From NCBI GenBank assembly GCA_905221605.1, contig CAJNDS010000091.1:460283-524282 (forward strand): a stretch of 64,000 nucleotides of DNA, read 5' to 3'. This DNA comes from Symbiodinium natans. Lineage: Eukaryota; Sar; Dinophyceae; Suessiales; Symbiodiniaceae. Each line of letters opens with the position of its first letter. The first letter of the stretch is position 1. The notes under the pieces are model-generated. The model worked only from the letters and a program-made list of their open reading frames with translations. It had not been told where the DNA came from and searched no databases. The position numbers and the translations under genes were made by a program. Of this stretch, positions 56,701 through 64,000 are shown piece after piece.

Positions 56701-57735
56701 GTGTCGAGTATGAGGGCCTTACAGTTGGTTGTAAACCTTATTGACTCATTTTTCTTGGGGGGAATTTGCTACCACTCCTTTAAACTACACGTGAACCTTC
56801 AACCCAAAAATTGTCACCCTCAACCTTCCCATTTCAGGAATTCTCCAAGCATCTCTTTGAGATCGCAGACGGCAGCAAACTTGATCAAACCTGCATCTGG
56901 ACAGTCAGGGCTTTCACAAAATAGATACACCCTAAACCTTCCTCAACCACAAACCCTAAACCCTAAACCCTAACCCCTAACAGAAAAAGTAAATTATGGC
57001 CTACATATTTATAGGACCGTCCTGGGAACAACGGGGGGGGGGTTGTTTCTGATCCCAAATTCTACTAATTGCTAGAGAATCTCCCGATAAATGGGAAAAA
57101 TCTTCCTCATACTTCAGGGAAATATGAAACATATACTAAATATACTTCCTTATAGTTAAGGGGAAATAGAGGGATTACTATTTTTCTTTTTTTTTTTTTT
57201 GGGGGGGGGGGGGGGTTGGGGGGGGTGCCGGGGTGGTTCTGAAGCAAATAGTAGTAGTTGCTACATCCTGATCCTCAACCCTCCAAGACCCCTGTGAGTC
57301 CTCTGCGCACCCTCTGCACCCTACAACCCCAACTCCCAAAGCTGCCACCCTGTGCACCCCGATGGAAGCCTGTGAACCACCTAAACCCTAAACCCTGAAC
57401 CCTGAATCCTAAACCCTGAACCCTGAATCCTGAAAATCCTAAGCCCGCAGCCCTCCGTACCATGGCAACTTAAGCCCTGCTTCTGAGCCCTGCTCTGAAC
57501 CCTGCTCTGAACCCTAAACCCTAAACCCCTAAATCCCAAACCCTAAACCCTTAAACCCAAAGAGCCCTAAGAATCCAAATGCCCCAAAAGAGTGACCCCG
57601 TGATAAACGTCGAGCCCGAATCCGCCCGGCCCTAAACCGCAAACCCTAAACCCTAACCCCTAGATCCGCCCGGCCCTCTTCCAAAAGCTGCTGCTCGTTC
57701 TCCGACCAGGCGTCGCTTGCCGAAGCCATGGCGTT
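53710..57735 (-). CDS. SANT/Myb-domain gene (exon chain)
   Basis: Minus-strand exons at about 57735-57664, 56366-56322, 56079-56015, 55387-55331, 55076-55041, 54800-54701 and 53770-53710. Joined they spell a SANT/Myb repeat like that of the DNAJC2/zuotin group: WSENEQQLLEEG, then YPSLEELQFNLKM, KWKAIAGHVGTRD, and PEAEVKACAVRFK. Tryptophans and the last helix are in place. The join FNLKM|KWKAIAG uses a GC donor (AT|GCGTCC) and AG acceptor. Downstream READWKP, GQACRERAVKEQQVGQPEEE and GSWWKGQWSDWRWKPG join in phase (2, 0). SANT domains bind histone tails or DNA. ATG at 57727-57729 may be the start (MASASDAW). Charged coiled-coil exons from 53.3 to about 42 kb may continue the gene. Confidence 0.65.
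54138..54268. mobile_element. Single inverted-repeat element
   Basis: Left TGGGTTTTCTGACTCCCCCC and right GGGGTAGTCGGGGAAACCCA are imperfect inverted repeats of about 30 bp around a C/G-rich core. Only one copy seen here. Confidence 0.45.
54701..54800 (-). CDS. SANT gene exon (acidic)
   Basis: GPALGQACRERAVKEQQVGQ then PEEEGEEGEATNW; 100 nt, phase 2 to 0; acceptor GGTTTCAG|G, donor TGG|GTTTTGG. Confidence 0.6.
55041..55076 (-). CDS. SANT gene exon
   Basis: RSPVREADWKP, 36 nt, phase 2-2, acceptor GGACTTTCAG, donor CA|GTTTAGGG in the array. Confidence 0.5.
55331..55387 (-). CDS. SANT gene exon (last SANT helix)
   Basis: PSGRKTPEAEVKACAVRFK on the minus strand. EVKACAVRFK fits the recognition helix end of SANT. 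Acceptor CAGCCGCCAG or an inner GCTGAG; GC donor AAG|GCTTCAG. Confidence 0.6.
56015..56079 (-). CDS. SANT gene exon
   Basis: KWKAIAGHVGTRDATSSQ, from acceptor GAAGCCAAG|G. The second SANT tryptophan is here. Donor either CAA|GCAAG or CCA|GTTAGGG. Inverted arrays on both sides. Confidence 0.62.
56103..56320. repeat. Longest TTTAGGG array, about 30 units
   Basis: Mostly perfect, with GCGGG interruptions near 56218 and GGGG variants at the end. Lies inside a SANT-gene intron. Confidence 0.92.
56322..56366 (-). CDS. SANT gene exon
   Basis: QYPSLEELQFNLKM. Acceptor TTTTTTCTTTGCTTTCTCTAG is the best pyrimidine tract in the window. GC donor AT|GCGTCC fits the next exon phase. Confidence 0.6.
56465..56553. 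repeat. CCCTAAA array
   Basis: About 13 units. With 56103-56320 it forms an inverted pair around the exon. Confidence 0.88.
56560..57275. other. Unique and element-D-like stretch
   Basis: Plus-strand open frame 56578-56973 shows no domain. From 57050 to 57270 there are element-D features: ATAGTAGTAGTTGCTACA end, T14G15 homopolymer pair, GGGATTACTATT. No exon supported. Confidence 0.4.
57622..57679. repeat. Heptamer insertion with 14-bp direct repeats
   Basis: ATCCGCCCGGCCCT occurs at 57620-57633 and 57664-57677, with about 30 bp of CCCTAAA-type units between. The right copy is the end of the SANT first exon, the left copy lies in the intron. Confidence 0.8.
57664..57735 (-). CDS. SANT gene first exon
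   Basis: MASASDAWSENEQQLLEEGR. First SANT helix with its tryptophan. Exact 3' limit uncertain because the donor region was duplicated by the heptamer insertion. Confidence 0.62.
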
Positions 57736-57837
57736 GGGAGTATAGGGTTTAGGGTTTAGGGTTTAGGGCTTAGGGCATCAGGGTTGGGGGTTTAGGGTTT
57801 AGGGTAGTCCATAGGGTTTAGAGATGTATGGCTTTGG

Positions 57838-57864
57838 AGGGGGGGGGGGGGGGGGGGGGGGGGG
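57838..57864. repeat. Poly(G) run
   Basis: About 27 G, the longest homopolymer seen. Confidence 0.85.
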
Positions 57865-58671
57865 CTCGGGGTGTCTACACCCGAAACCCGAAACCCTAAA
57901 CCCTATTGCCTAAACTCTAAACCCTGAACCCTGAACCATAAACCCTAAACACTAAACCCTAAACCCTAAACCCTAAACCCTAAACCCTAAACCCTATGCT
58001 TCTTTTTGGGGTGGGAGGGGTTCTGGCTCCTGGCTGCTAACTTGCAAGGCTTGAGGTTGTGGGGTTCTCGACTCAGGGATGTTGGGGATCGACAGCCTTG
58101 GGCTGCGGTTAAGAGTTTAGGGTTTAGGGTTTAGGGTGTAGGGTGTAGGGTGTAGGGTATAGGGCTTAGGGTTTAGGGTTGGCTTAACCCCGACCAGTCT
58201 GGGACAACTTCTGGTGCGTAGATTCACCCATCTACAGCCCTTTGTTCTCATCCCGCCCTGTCTATGCTGCCAACTTTTTGTCTTGGAGTGGGAGGCTTGG
58301 TGCCAAAAGCTTGAAGATCTGCCGCTTTTGAGGTCGGTCCCAAGCACACGCACACAACAAACTCAAAAACACACCCTTGCTATCAAAGGGTTTAGGGAGT
58401 TTAGGGTTTAGGTGTTTAAGCCACAGAACTCTGAACGCAGTCTATCCGCACTCGTGGGTTATTACTAGCTATTACCCCCAGTTTTCTAGGGGCAGTATCC
58501 GCCCAAAAAGCACCCTATCATTCAGGTCGCTCAAATGCCTAAAACGCAGGGTTTCAGAGCTTCGCCTCAGGCAACTTGGCACAGGCTGCTCTGGCACGGA
58601 TTTGGGCTGCGAAGGGTTTAGGCTTCGGGTTTAGGGTTTAGGGTTTAGGGTTTAGGGTTTAGGGTTTAGGG

Positions 58672-58752
58672 TTGATTCTCTTGGGGCTCAGGCTTTGTTC
58701 GTCCAGAGCTCGGGGCTGTTTTGTATCGGGCTTGGGGTAGTTTCACACCAAA
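58672..58752 (-). CDS. Candidate exon
   Basis: KPDTKQPRALDEQSLSPKRI on the minus strand next to a TTTAGGG array (58627-58674). Limits and frame tentative. Confidence 0.4.
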
Positions 58753-58911
58753 AACAACGGTACCCCTGATGGCTCTAAACCCTAAACCCCAAACCCCAAA
58801 CCCTAAACCCTAAACTCTAAACCTTACAAACCCTAAACCCTAAACCCTAAACCCGAAACCCTAAACCCTAAACCCTAAACCCTAAACCCTAGACCCTAGA
58901 CCCTAGACCCT

Positions 58912-58962
58912 AGACCCCTGACTCGAGAAGCTCTGCAAGATGGTCTACCTGCTCTTGGGGCA
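58912..58962 (-). CDS. Candidate exon
   Basis: VPQEQVDHLAELLESG, a helix; acceptor GCCCTGAG. CCCTAGA units on the low side, TTAGGG on the high side. Confidence 0.42.
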
Positions 58963-59465
58963 CTCAGGGCGTCAAGGAATTAGGGTTTAGGGTTTAGGGT
59001 TTAGGGCTTAGGGTTTAGGGTTTCGGGTTTGGGGTTTGGGGTTTGGGGTTTGGGGTTTAGGGTTTGAGGTAGGGTTGTGCTTTGTCCTTCAAGCTCTCCG
59101 TGAAAAGACCCCTATCCCACCTACAAGTTACAGGAGAACTAGGCAAGTCTAGGGTCTAGGCTCCAGGGTTTAGGGTTTAGGGTTTGGGGTTTAGGGTGTG
59201 GGGTTTAGGAGTTTGGGTTTCTGGGGTTTAGGGTTTTAGAGAAACCCAAATCATGCCGAGGCCACCTTGGCAGACGCACACAGGCTGGTTCACGGTCCCC
59301 GATACCGGTTCAGGCCTACATTCTAAACCCAAAGTCCTCAACTTTGAACCTATGCTGAGTTGTAACCCCTAAACCCTAAACCCTTTTACCGCCTGTGACG
59401 CCTCCCCCTAAACCCTAAACTCTAAGCCTAAGCCCTAAAAGCCCTAAACCCCAAACCCTAAACCC

Positions 59466-59534
59466 TACAGTACCCCTCCTTCGAGCCCACCCCTCATTCT
59501 TGCCTTCTTCAGGAGCTTCCGCTGCGGCATCCTC
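59466..59534 (-). CDS. Candidate exon
   Basis: EDAAAEAPEEGKNEGWARRR with a good acceptor (TCTCTTCCATCAG|G). Inverted arrays on both sides. Confidence 0.55.
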
Positions 59535-59601
59535 CTGATGGAAGAGACATTTCATTTGCATGTGGGCTTCGAGGTTCAGGGTTTAGGGTTTAGGGTTAGG
59601 G

Positions 59602-59670
59602 CTTAGGGCTTAGGGCTTAGGGCTTAGGGCTTAGGGCTTAGGGCTTAGGGCTTAGGGCTTAGGGCTTAGG
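59602..59670. repeat. GGGCTTA variant heptamer array
   Basis: Ten uniform GGGCTTA units, then standard TTTAGGG units to 59705. Confidence 0.88.
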
Positions 59671-59892
59671 GTTTAGGGTTTAGGGTTTAGGGTTTAGGGT
59701 TTAGCGAGGGATTCAGCTTGGGGTTGAGGCTTGAGGACTCAGATCAAACTACAGTTTTACGGAGTTTGATGTAGGATCCGTAGAGGCTTCGGTGGAGTTC
59801 TGCTTTGTTGGGGTTTTGAGGTTATGTCAGGCTTAGGGTTCATCTGGGTTCCTAGTGCTGATTCGTGGAAGGCCAAATCCTAAACCCCGCTA

Positions 59893-60110
59893 CGCCCGGA
59901 CGTTACGCCGCAGCTCAAGAGTAAGCATGGAGCCGTAGCACACGACTCCATTGGCATTTGCAGTACGAAAAGGCCTTGGTCGTGGCTGAGGAGGCCTCTT
60001 TTCCAGGGTGCTTCTTAACAAAAGATACATCCTATCGAGGAAAGCCTTGAAGAAAAGAGTTTGGGGGCAACTACGGGTGTGAATGTTTGGGCTTGCACTG
60101 CTTCGGGGCC
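59893..60110 (-). CDS. Candidate long exon
   Basis: Minus-strand frame reads LFFKAFLDRMYLLLRSTLEK and later NGVVCYGSMLTLELRRN, protein-like and free of heptamers. No domain recognised. Confidence 0.42.
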
Positions 60111-60295
60111 AAAGGTGAGGGGTTTTGGGGTTCAGGGTTGAGGATATTTGGGCTTGCACTGCTTTGGGTGAGCTGGTTTCAGAACTTGTGGGTTTCCATC
60201 GAGACAGCAAACGGAAGCCCGGAAAGACTAAACCCCAGTGAAAGGGTTTAGGGTTTAGCGCTTAAAAAGCGTAACCCGGAACCCACCCTACGGGT

Positions 60296-60628
60296 TTAGG
60301 GCTTCAAGTGAAGGGTTTCCGGCTGAGAACAGTCCCAGTCTGGAGGCTTCGAAGCTGGAGATATCTTTCTCGTAGCGGACCTGCTGCTACACCCGACAGG
60401 TCGTGTCAGCACTTGCGTGCCCGGAGTTGAAACCTGATGTCTCGTCTCGCCGATGCGACAGGGGAAGAAGTGCCTCGTCACCGCGATGAACATCGTACAG
60501 CCAGCAGCCTCTGCGCCCATGCGCTGTGGTAAACCAGTGCGAGCATCGGAGAAGAACCTTGCCAAACGACCAGCCAGATGCGTGAGCCACCGGTCTCCTG
60601 GGGATGTGGCAGCGTGGAATAAAACCAT
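60296..60628 (-). CDS. Hypothetical ORF
   Basis: 110 codons open on the minus strand (LAGRLARFFSDARTGLPQRM, HFFPCRIGETRHQVSTPG) but another minus frame and a plus frame (60453-60638) are open as well, so strand is uncertain. Confidence 0.3.
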   Translation of the reverse strand: MVLFHAATSPGDRWLTHLAGRLARFFSDARTGLPQRMGAEAAGCTMFIAVTRHFFPCRIGETRHQVSTPGTQVLTRPVGCSSRSATRKISPASKPPDWDCSQPETLHLKP

Positions 60629-60711
60629 ACTAGTATAGACCCTGAACCCTAAACCCTATACCCTAAACCCTAAGCCCAAAGCCCAAAACCCGAAACTCAA
60701 CGTGCACATGC

Positions 60712-60775
60712 GGTGGCCCTCCCTTCAGAAGCTCCATTGCCCTGAGACTGACCCTTGCTTCTACAGTAGTGCTTA
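60712..60775 (-). CDS. Candidate exon
   Basis: VEARVSLRAMELLKGGPPHV on the minus strand; other frames contain stops. Confidence 0.48.
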
Positions 60776-61164
60776 GAGCTCTGGACGTCTTTAGCGCTTT
60801 AGAGTTTAGAGTTGGAGTGTAGGGCCAAGTTTAGGGTTTAAGGGATTAGGGTGTAAGGGGCCATTGCCCCAACCTCTGCTGACTGTTGAGCACCGTACCC
60901 CGTAGCAGCCCTAAAGCCAATACCCTAAACCTCACAATTTCAACCCCCTCCCCCCAGTAGAAACTCGAAACGTGTTTTTAGTGTTAGGGGATGTTTCTAT
61001 CCATATGCCATCTTCTGGGCTAGGGTTTAGATTGGCTTCAAGGTTTTTGAGGCCCTGAACCCACCCCCTAGTTCGGAATGGGGTTCAAAAGGCGGGGTCG
61101 GTTTTGGCAGGATTTTCCGGAAAGTGCTTTTGTAATTGGGGGGGGGGGGGTGCTTTTAATACAA

Positions 61165-61348
61165 GGGTGAAGTGATTATAACTGTACTTATAAGCATATT
61201 AGAGCACTTAAGGGGCCTATAAGTGGGTGATATGTACACTTCTAGTTGGTTAGTAAGTAAACCCTAAACCCTAAACCCTAAACCCTAAACCCTAAACCCT
61301 AAACCCTAAACCCTAAACCCTAAACCTTAAGTACCATGAACCTTCAAG
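61165..61348. mobile_element. Element family A interrupted by a CCCTAAA array
   Basis: Interior ATAACTGTACTTATAAGCAT...GTAAGTA then about ten CCCTAAA units (61258-61328) then TAAGTACCATGAACCTTCAAG. TAAGTA is present on both sides of the array, a 6-bp duplication of element sequence. Confidence 0.78.
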
Positions 61349-61368
61349 CCCTAACCTGCGAACCTTAC

Positions 61369-61412
61369 ATCGAGCCTGTGCTTGTCGAGGAAGCCTCGTG
61401 AGTCCACGATGG
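61369..61412 (-). CDS. Candidate exon
   Basis: PIVDSRGFLDKHRLD ending at a strong donor GAT|GTAAGG. TTTAGGG on the high side. Confidence 0.55.
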
Positions 61413-61434
61413 GGTTTAGGGTTAGGGTCTACGG

Positions 61435-61590
61435 TTTGGGGTTTGGGGTTTGGGGTTTAGGGTTTGGGGGTTTGGGGTTTAGGGGTTTGAGGTCTAGGGT
61501 TTGGGGGTTTGGGGTTTAGGGTTTGGGGGTTTGGGGGTTTGGGGTTTAGGGGTTTGAGGTCTAGGGTTTGGGGTTTAGGGTTTGTGGCTT
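61435..61590. repeat. GGGTTTG / TTTAGGG mixed array
   Basis: About 20 units, with a roughly 65-bp block (GGGGTTTAGGGGTTTGAGGTCTAGGG) duplicated. Confidence 0.8.
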
Positions 61591-61757
61591 TGAGGGTCTT
61601 GATGGTTTTGAGGGTTAAGGGCTTGGGGACAGAGGGCTCGGCTAGGGCGGTTGAAGGGCCTAAACAAGCTGGTTTAGAGTTTAGTTTCGGGTTCGTATAG
61701 GGCCCTAAACATCCTGGAATGTCACTTATACGGTTGATGGATTGAAGCCCTAGACCA

Positions 61758-61881
61758 CTAGACCCAGGAGTAACCTAGGAAAAAAAGGCTACCCTTTTAT
61801 GGTATGAAGGGGAGTAGGAGGGGAACCCGCAGAGAACCCCCAACCCTAAAAGAGAAACAAGGGCCTGCTCCGAGTCCTACA
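61758..61881. mobile_element. Element family B, ACCCAGGAG subfamily
   Basis: CTAGACCCAGGAGTAACCTAGG to GGGCCTGCTCCGAGTCCT; interior ACCCTTTTATGGTATGAAGG. Confidence 0.62.
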
Positions 61882-62228
61882 CTAGAAGAAGGCCTAAGCT
61901 GCAGGCTTGTGATAAAGGGCACGGTTTAGGGTTTAGGGTTTAGGGTTTAGGGTTTAGGTTTTTTTGAGGTTTAGGGGCCCAAGTTTAGGGTGTTTCGGAG
62001 AGCTTAGGGTTCGGGGTTTGGGGTTCAGGGCGTTAGGTTTCCTTTGCCTCCGGTTTCTTTTGCCCTAAATACAGCTGAAGGTCTAGGAAAACTTGCAGTC
62101 CTCGGAAAGCCCTAACACCCCGAAGCCCTAAATGGCCTGAAAGGCCTGAAACGCTCTAATCCTCACACACCTACACCTTACCGTCCATGCGTAGCCCTAA
62201 ACCCTAAACCCTAAACCCTAAACCCTGA

Positions 62229-62286
62229 GACAGCTGGCCTCCATGGTCTAAAAAGTTGTAGCCGGCCCGGTACGAAGCCGCCTGGG
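62229..62286 (-). CDS. Candidate exon
   Basis: QAASYRAGYNFLDHGGQLSQ on the minus strand; acceptor AAAACCCAG|G. CCCTAAA array on the low side. Confidence 0.52.
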
Positions 62287-62819
62287 TTTTGGGTTTTACT
62301 GTTTAGGTAAGATGTAGTAGGCTCAGGGGCTGGGCTTCATTTTAGGTTCAGGCTTCGGGGTTCTTTAGGGCTTGCAGTTTATATGGTTTTAGCTGGTATT
62401 GCCTGTAAGGTTTATAGGGATTTCTTTGCCTATGTGGAGCTCATGAGGGTAGGCTTAGTTTTAAAGTTTAGCAGGAGTAGGGTTGGGGGCTTACAGGGAT
62501 TTAAAACCCTACAAAGCCTATAAAGCCCATAAACCCGCTACACCCTTCTCACTCTTTGTCGAAGTAATTTCTTGGGTCTAACCGCCTGGAGCCCACAGCT
62601 CTCAACCTGGGTACCCTAACCCTAAACCCGAAACCCTAAACTGCCTAAACTCCTAAAACCCTAAAACAGAAAGCCTAAAGCCGTAAAAGCCTAAAGCCGT
62701 AAAGCCTAAGCCCTCAAATGCAAAAACACGAAACTCCCAAACCCTTGGCATGGTTTTAAGGAACTTCAAGCCGCAGGGTTTAGGTTACGGGTTTTGGAAT
62801 TTATGGTTTAGGGTCAGGG

Positions 62820-63009
62820 ACCAGGTACCACAATCACATGCCATTTCGGTGCCGAACATCCGGGCCTGTAGAATCAGAGTGGGGTAGTTTGGGGCAGTCA
62901 AAACTTGCCGACAGAGGGGTTGTAGTGGGAGAATACTGGCACTTGTTCGGAGAACGGTTGCCTGAGCATTGAAACATGCCTGCAGGGCCTGTGAAGATGG
63001 CCCTCGCAT
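62820..63009 (-). CDS. Candidate long exon
   Basis: SSQALQACFNAQATVLRTSA then LCRQVLTAPNYPTLILQARM on the minus strand, in heptamer-free DNA. A second frame is open over part of it. Confidence 0.35.
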
Positions 63010-63207
63010 CTGATGTCACTTCCAGAGTGTAGGGTGTGTCGAAGTAGGCAAGGACCCGTGCCGCGAGCGCACCATCGGAACCCGTGGTGCTGGGATGTCT
63101 CTGCTGGTCAAGCGCAATTCCGCGTGTCGATAGCCATTCTCATGTCTCCGAGGATTACACATGGACAACCCCCCCCCCTCCCCCCTGCCACAGGTCCCTG
63201 TCCCACA

Positions 63208-63335
63208 TGGCCCAGGAGCAACCAACCCTAAACCCTAAACCCTAAGCCCTCAAAGGCACCCTTTCCGGTCTAAACGGGCATGTAAGGGAACCTTAGCCCG
63301 ACAAAACGGGAATAAGGGCCTAGTCTGGCTCCTAG
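63208..63335. mobile_element. Element family B, diverged, with CCCTAAA inside
   Basis: CCCAGGAGCAACC start and GGGCCTAGTCTGGCTCCTAG end; three CCCTAAA units follow the left end. Confidence 0.5.
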
Positions 63336-63351
63336 ATGTGTTGTTTTTGCT

Positions 63352-63412
63352 ACTCCTCCTGCAACTCGAAGTCCGCATCCCACGGCGCCTCATCCCCCCA
63401 AAACCCAACGAA
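63352..63412 (-). CDS. Candidate exon
   Basis: GDEAPWDADFELQEE then TAG. It could be a true C-terminus or, with donor GA|GTAGCA, an internal exon. Confidence 0.5.
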
Positions 63413-63714
63413 CCTCGACAAAGTAGGGTTCTAAGCAGAGCAGCTATGGTTAGAACCTTTGTTTTGGGTTCATTCGAACCCTACTTCGAAGTGACCATGG
63501 AGACCTGCAAGTGGGGGAGCACCAAAGGAACCTCGCGCCAGTCTCTTCCTAACATTCAAGGGAGCCATACTCGGACCCCTAAGATTGTACCCCTTAGAGC
63601 TTCCCTTAATATGCTCCTAACATGGCCCCTGTTTTCCCCGTGTGGATCTTTACAAAGGGTCCCCAAGCCCAAGGATACAAACTTAGGGGTGCAAGGTAGA
63701 ATCCCATGAAACAG

Positions 63715-63762
63715 CCCCATGAAACATCAGCCCAGGAGCGATTCGGCTGTGTCAGCCACGCG
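63715..63762 (-). CDS. Candidate exon
   Basis: IAWLTQPNRSWADVS with acceptor CTGGTGTGTCCCAG. TTCAGGG units on the high side. Confidence 0.42.
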
Positions 63763-64000
63763 ATGCCTGGGACACACCAGAGAGAGCTTTGAGGGGTTCA
63801 GGGGTTTCAGGGGGTTCAGGGGGTTCAGGGGGTTAAGGGTTTTATAGGGGCTCAGGGGTTTGGGGTGCAAACCCCTATGCCCTAAGCCCCAAACACTATT
63901 TCAGCCCTAAACCCTAAACCCAAAACCCAAAACCCAAGGTTCTGGGCTTAGGGGGCTTCAGGCATTTCTGGTTTGGAGATCGTAAAGCCTCAGCCCGAAT

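Larger units (their letters stand above)
12530..64000. repeat. Interstitial telomere-type heptamer arrays (whole region)
   Basis: Besides arrays listed separately, clear blocks of 5-15 units lie at 30160-30250, 31303-31378, 34305-34355, 36180-36230, 40178-40226, 43250-43360, 46500-46590, 46680-46780, 48050-48118, 49858-49910, 51790-51838, 52320-52378, 53782-53872, 55000-55042, 57955-57997 and 58850-58915. Orientation switches about every kilobase. Arrays are short (5-30 units) and far from any visible chromosome end. Confidence 0.9.

Noticed and set aside
61509..61700. ORFs reading GFRVWGLGFGV and similar
   Set aside because: Heptamer variants are open in several frames and give this low-complexity peptide everywhere; no evidence of coding.

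Overview
The window looks like nuclear DNA of a dinoflagellate, possibly near Symbiodiniaceae/Suessiales. This rests on dense interstitial TTTAGGG-type heptamer arrays, many very small exons with GT or GC donors and AG acceptors, candidate genes almost all on one strand, a large APE-type LINE and many short inverted-repeat elements. No rRNA, tRNA, CRISPR, or bacterial-style operon with ribosome-binding sites was seen. The organism call is an inference; plants and other algae share the same telomere heptamer.

Region 1 (106-11986) is one apparently complete non-LTR retrotransposon on the minus strand. It is bounded by a 17-bp direct repeat (106-122 and 11970-11986) and carries telomere-type heptamers at BOTH ends. 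It encodes a RanBP2-finger ORF1, an ORF2 that starts on an ATGA overlap, an ORF3 separated from ORF2 only by one in-frame TGA, and a large pol ORF in another frame. Pol has the unusual order RNase H - APE endonuclease - reverse transcriptase - zinc fingers.

Region 2 (about 12.5-64 kb) is a mosaic. Short GC-rich segments of 30-126 nt, which read as protein on the minus strand, are embedded in TTTAGGG/CCCTAAA arrays, homopolymer runs and inverted-repeat elements. Reading the minus strand and joining at AG acceptors and GT/GC donors gives phase-consistent exon chains: a BTB/POZ protein (20.9 to 13.5 kb, ten exons whose phases all agree), Sel1-like repeats just upstream (25.0 to 22.0 kb), a U-box-like protein (37.8 to 32.5 kb), and a SANT/Myb-domain start (57.7 to 53.7 kb) followed by many charged coiled-coil or linker exons (about 53 to 38 kb). 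More candidate exons lie at 58.6-63.8 kb. How many genes these make cannot be settled without RNA.

The main structural observation is that most exons have CCCTAAA arrays on the low-coordinate side and TTTAGGG arrays on the high-coordinate side. In the transcript, introns therefore tend to begin with UUUAGGG repeats and end with CCCUAAA repeats. The heptamer itself often supplies the splice donor (G|GTTTAGGG). One 122-bp intron (16906-17027) is essentially nothing but an inverted telomere-type repeat. Some arrays are flanked by target-site-like duplications of 6-20 bp, and the LINE has the same kind of tail, which suggests that heptamer arrays are seeded by retrotransposition or break repair and then used as introns.
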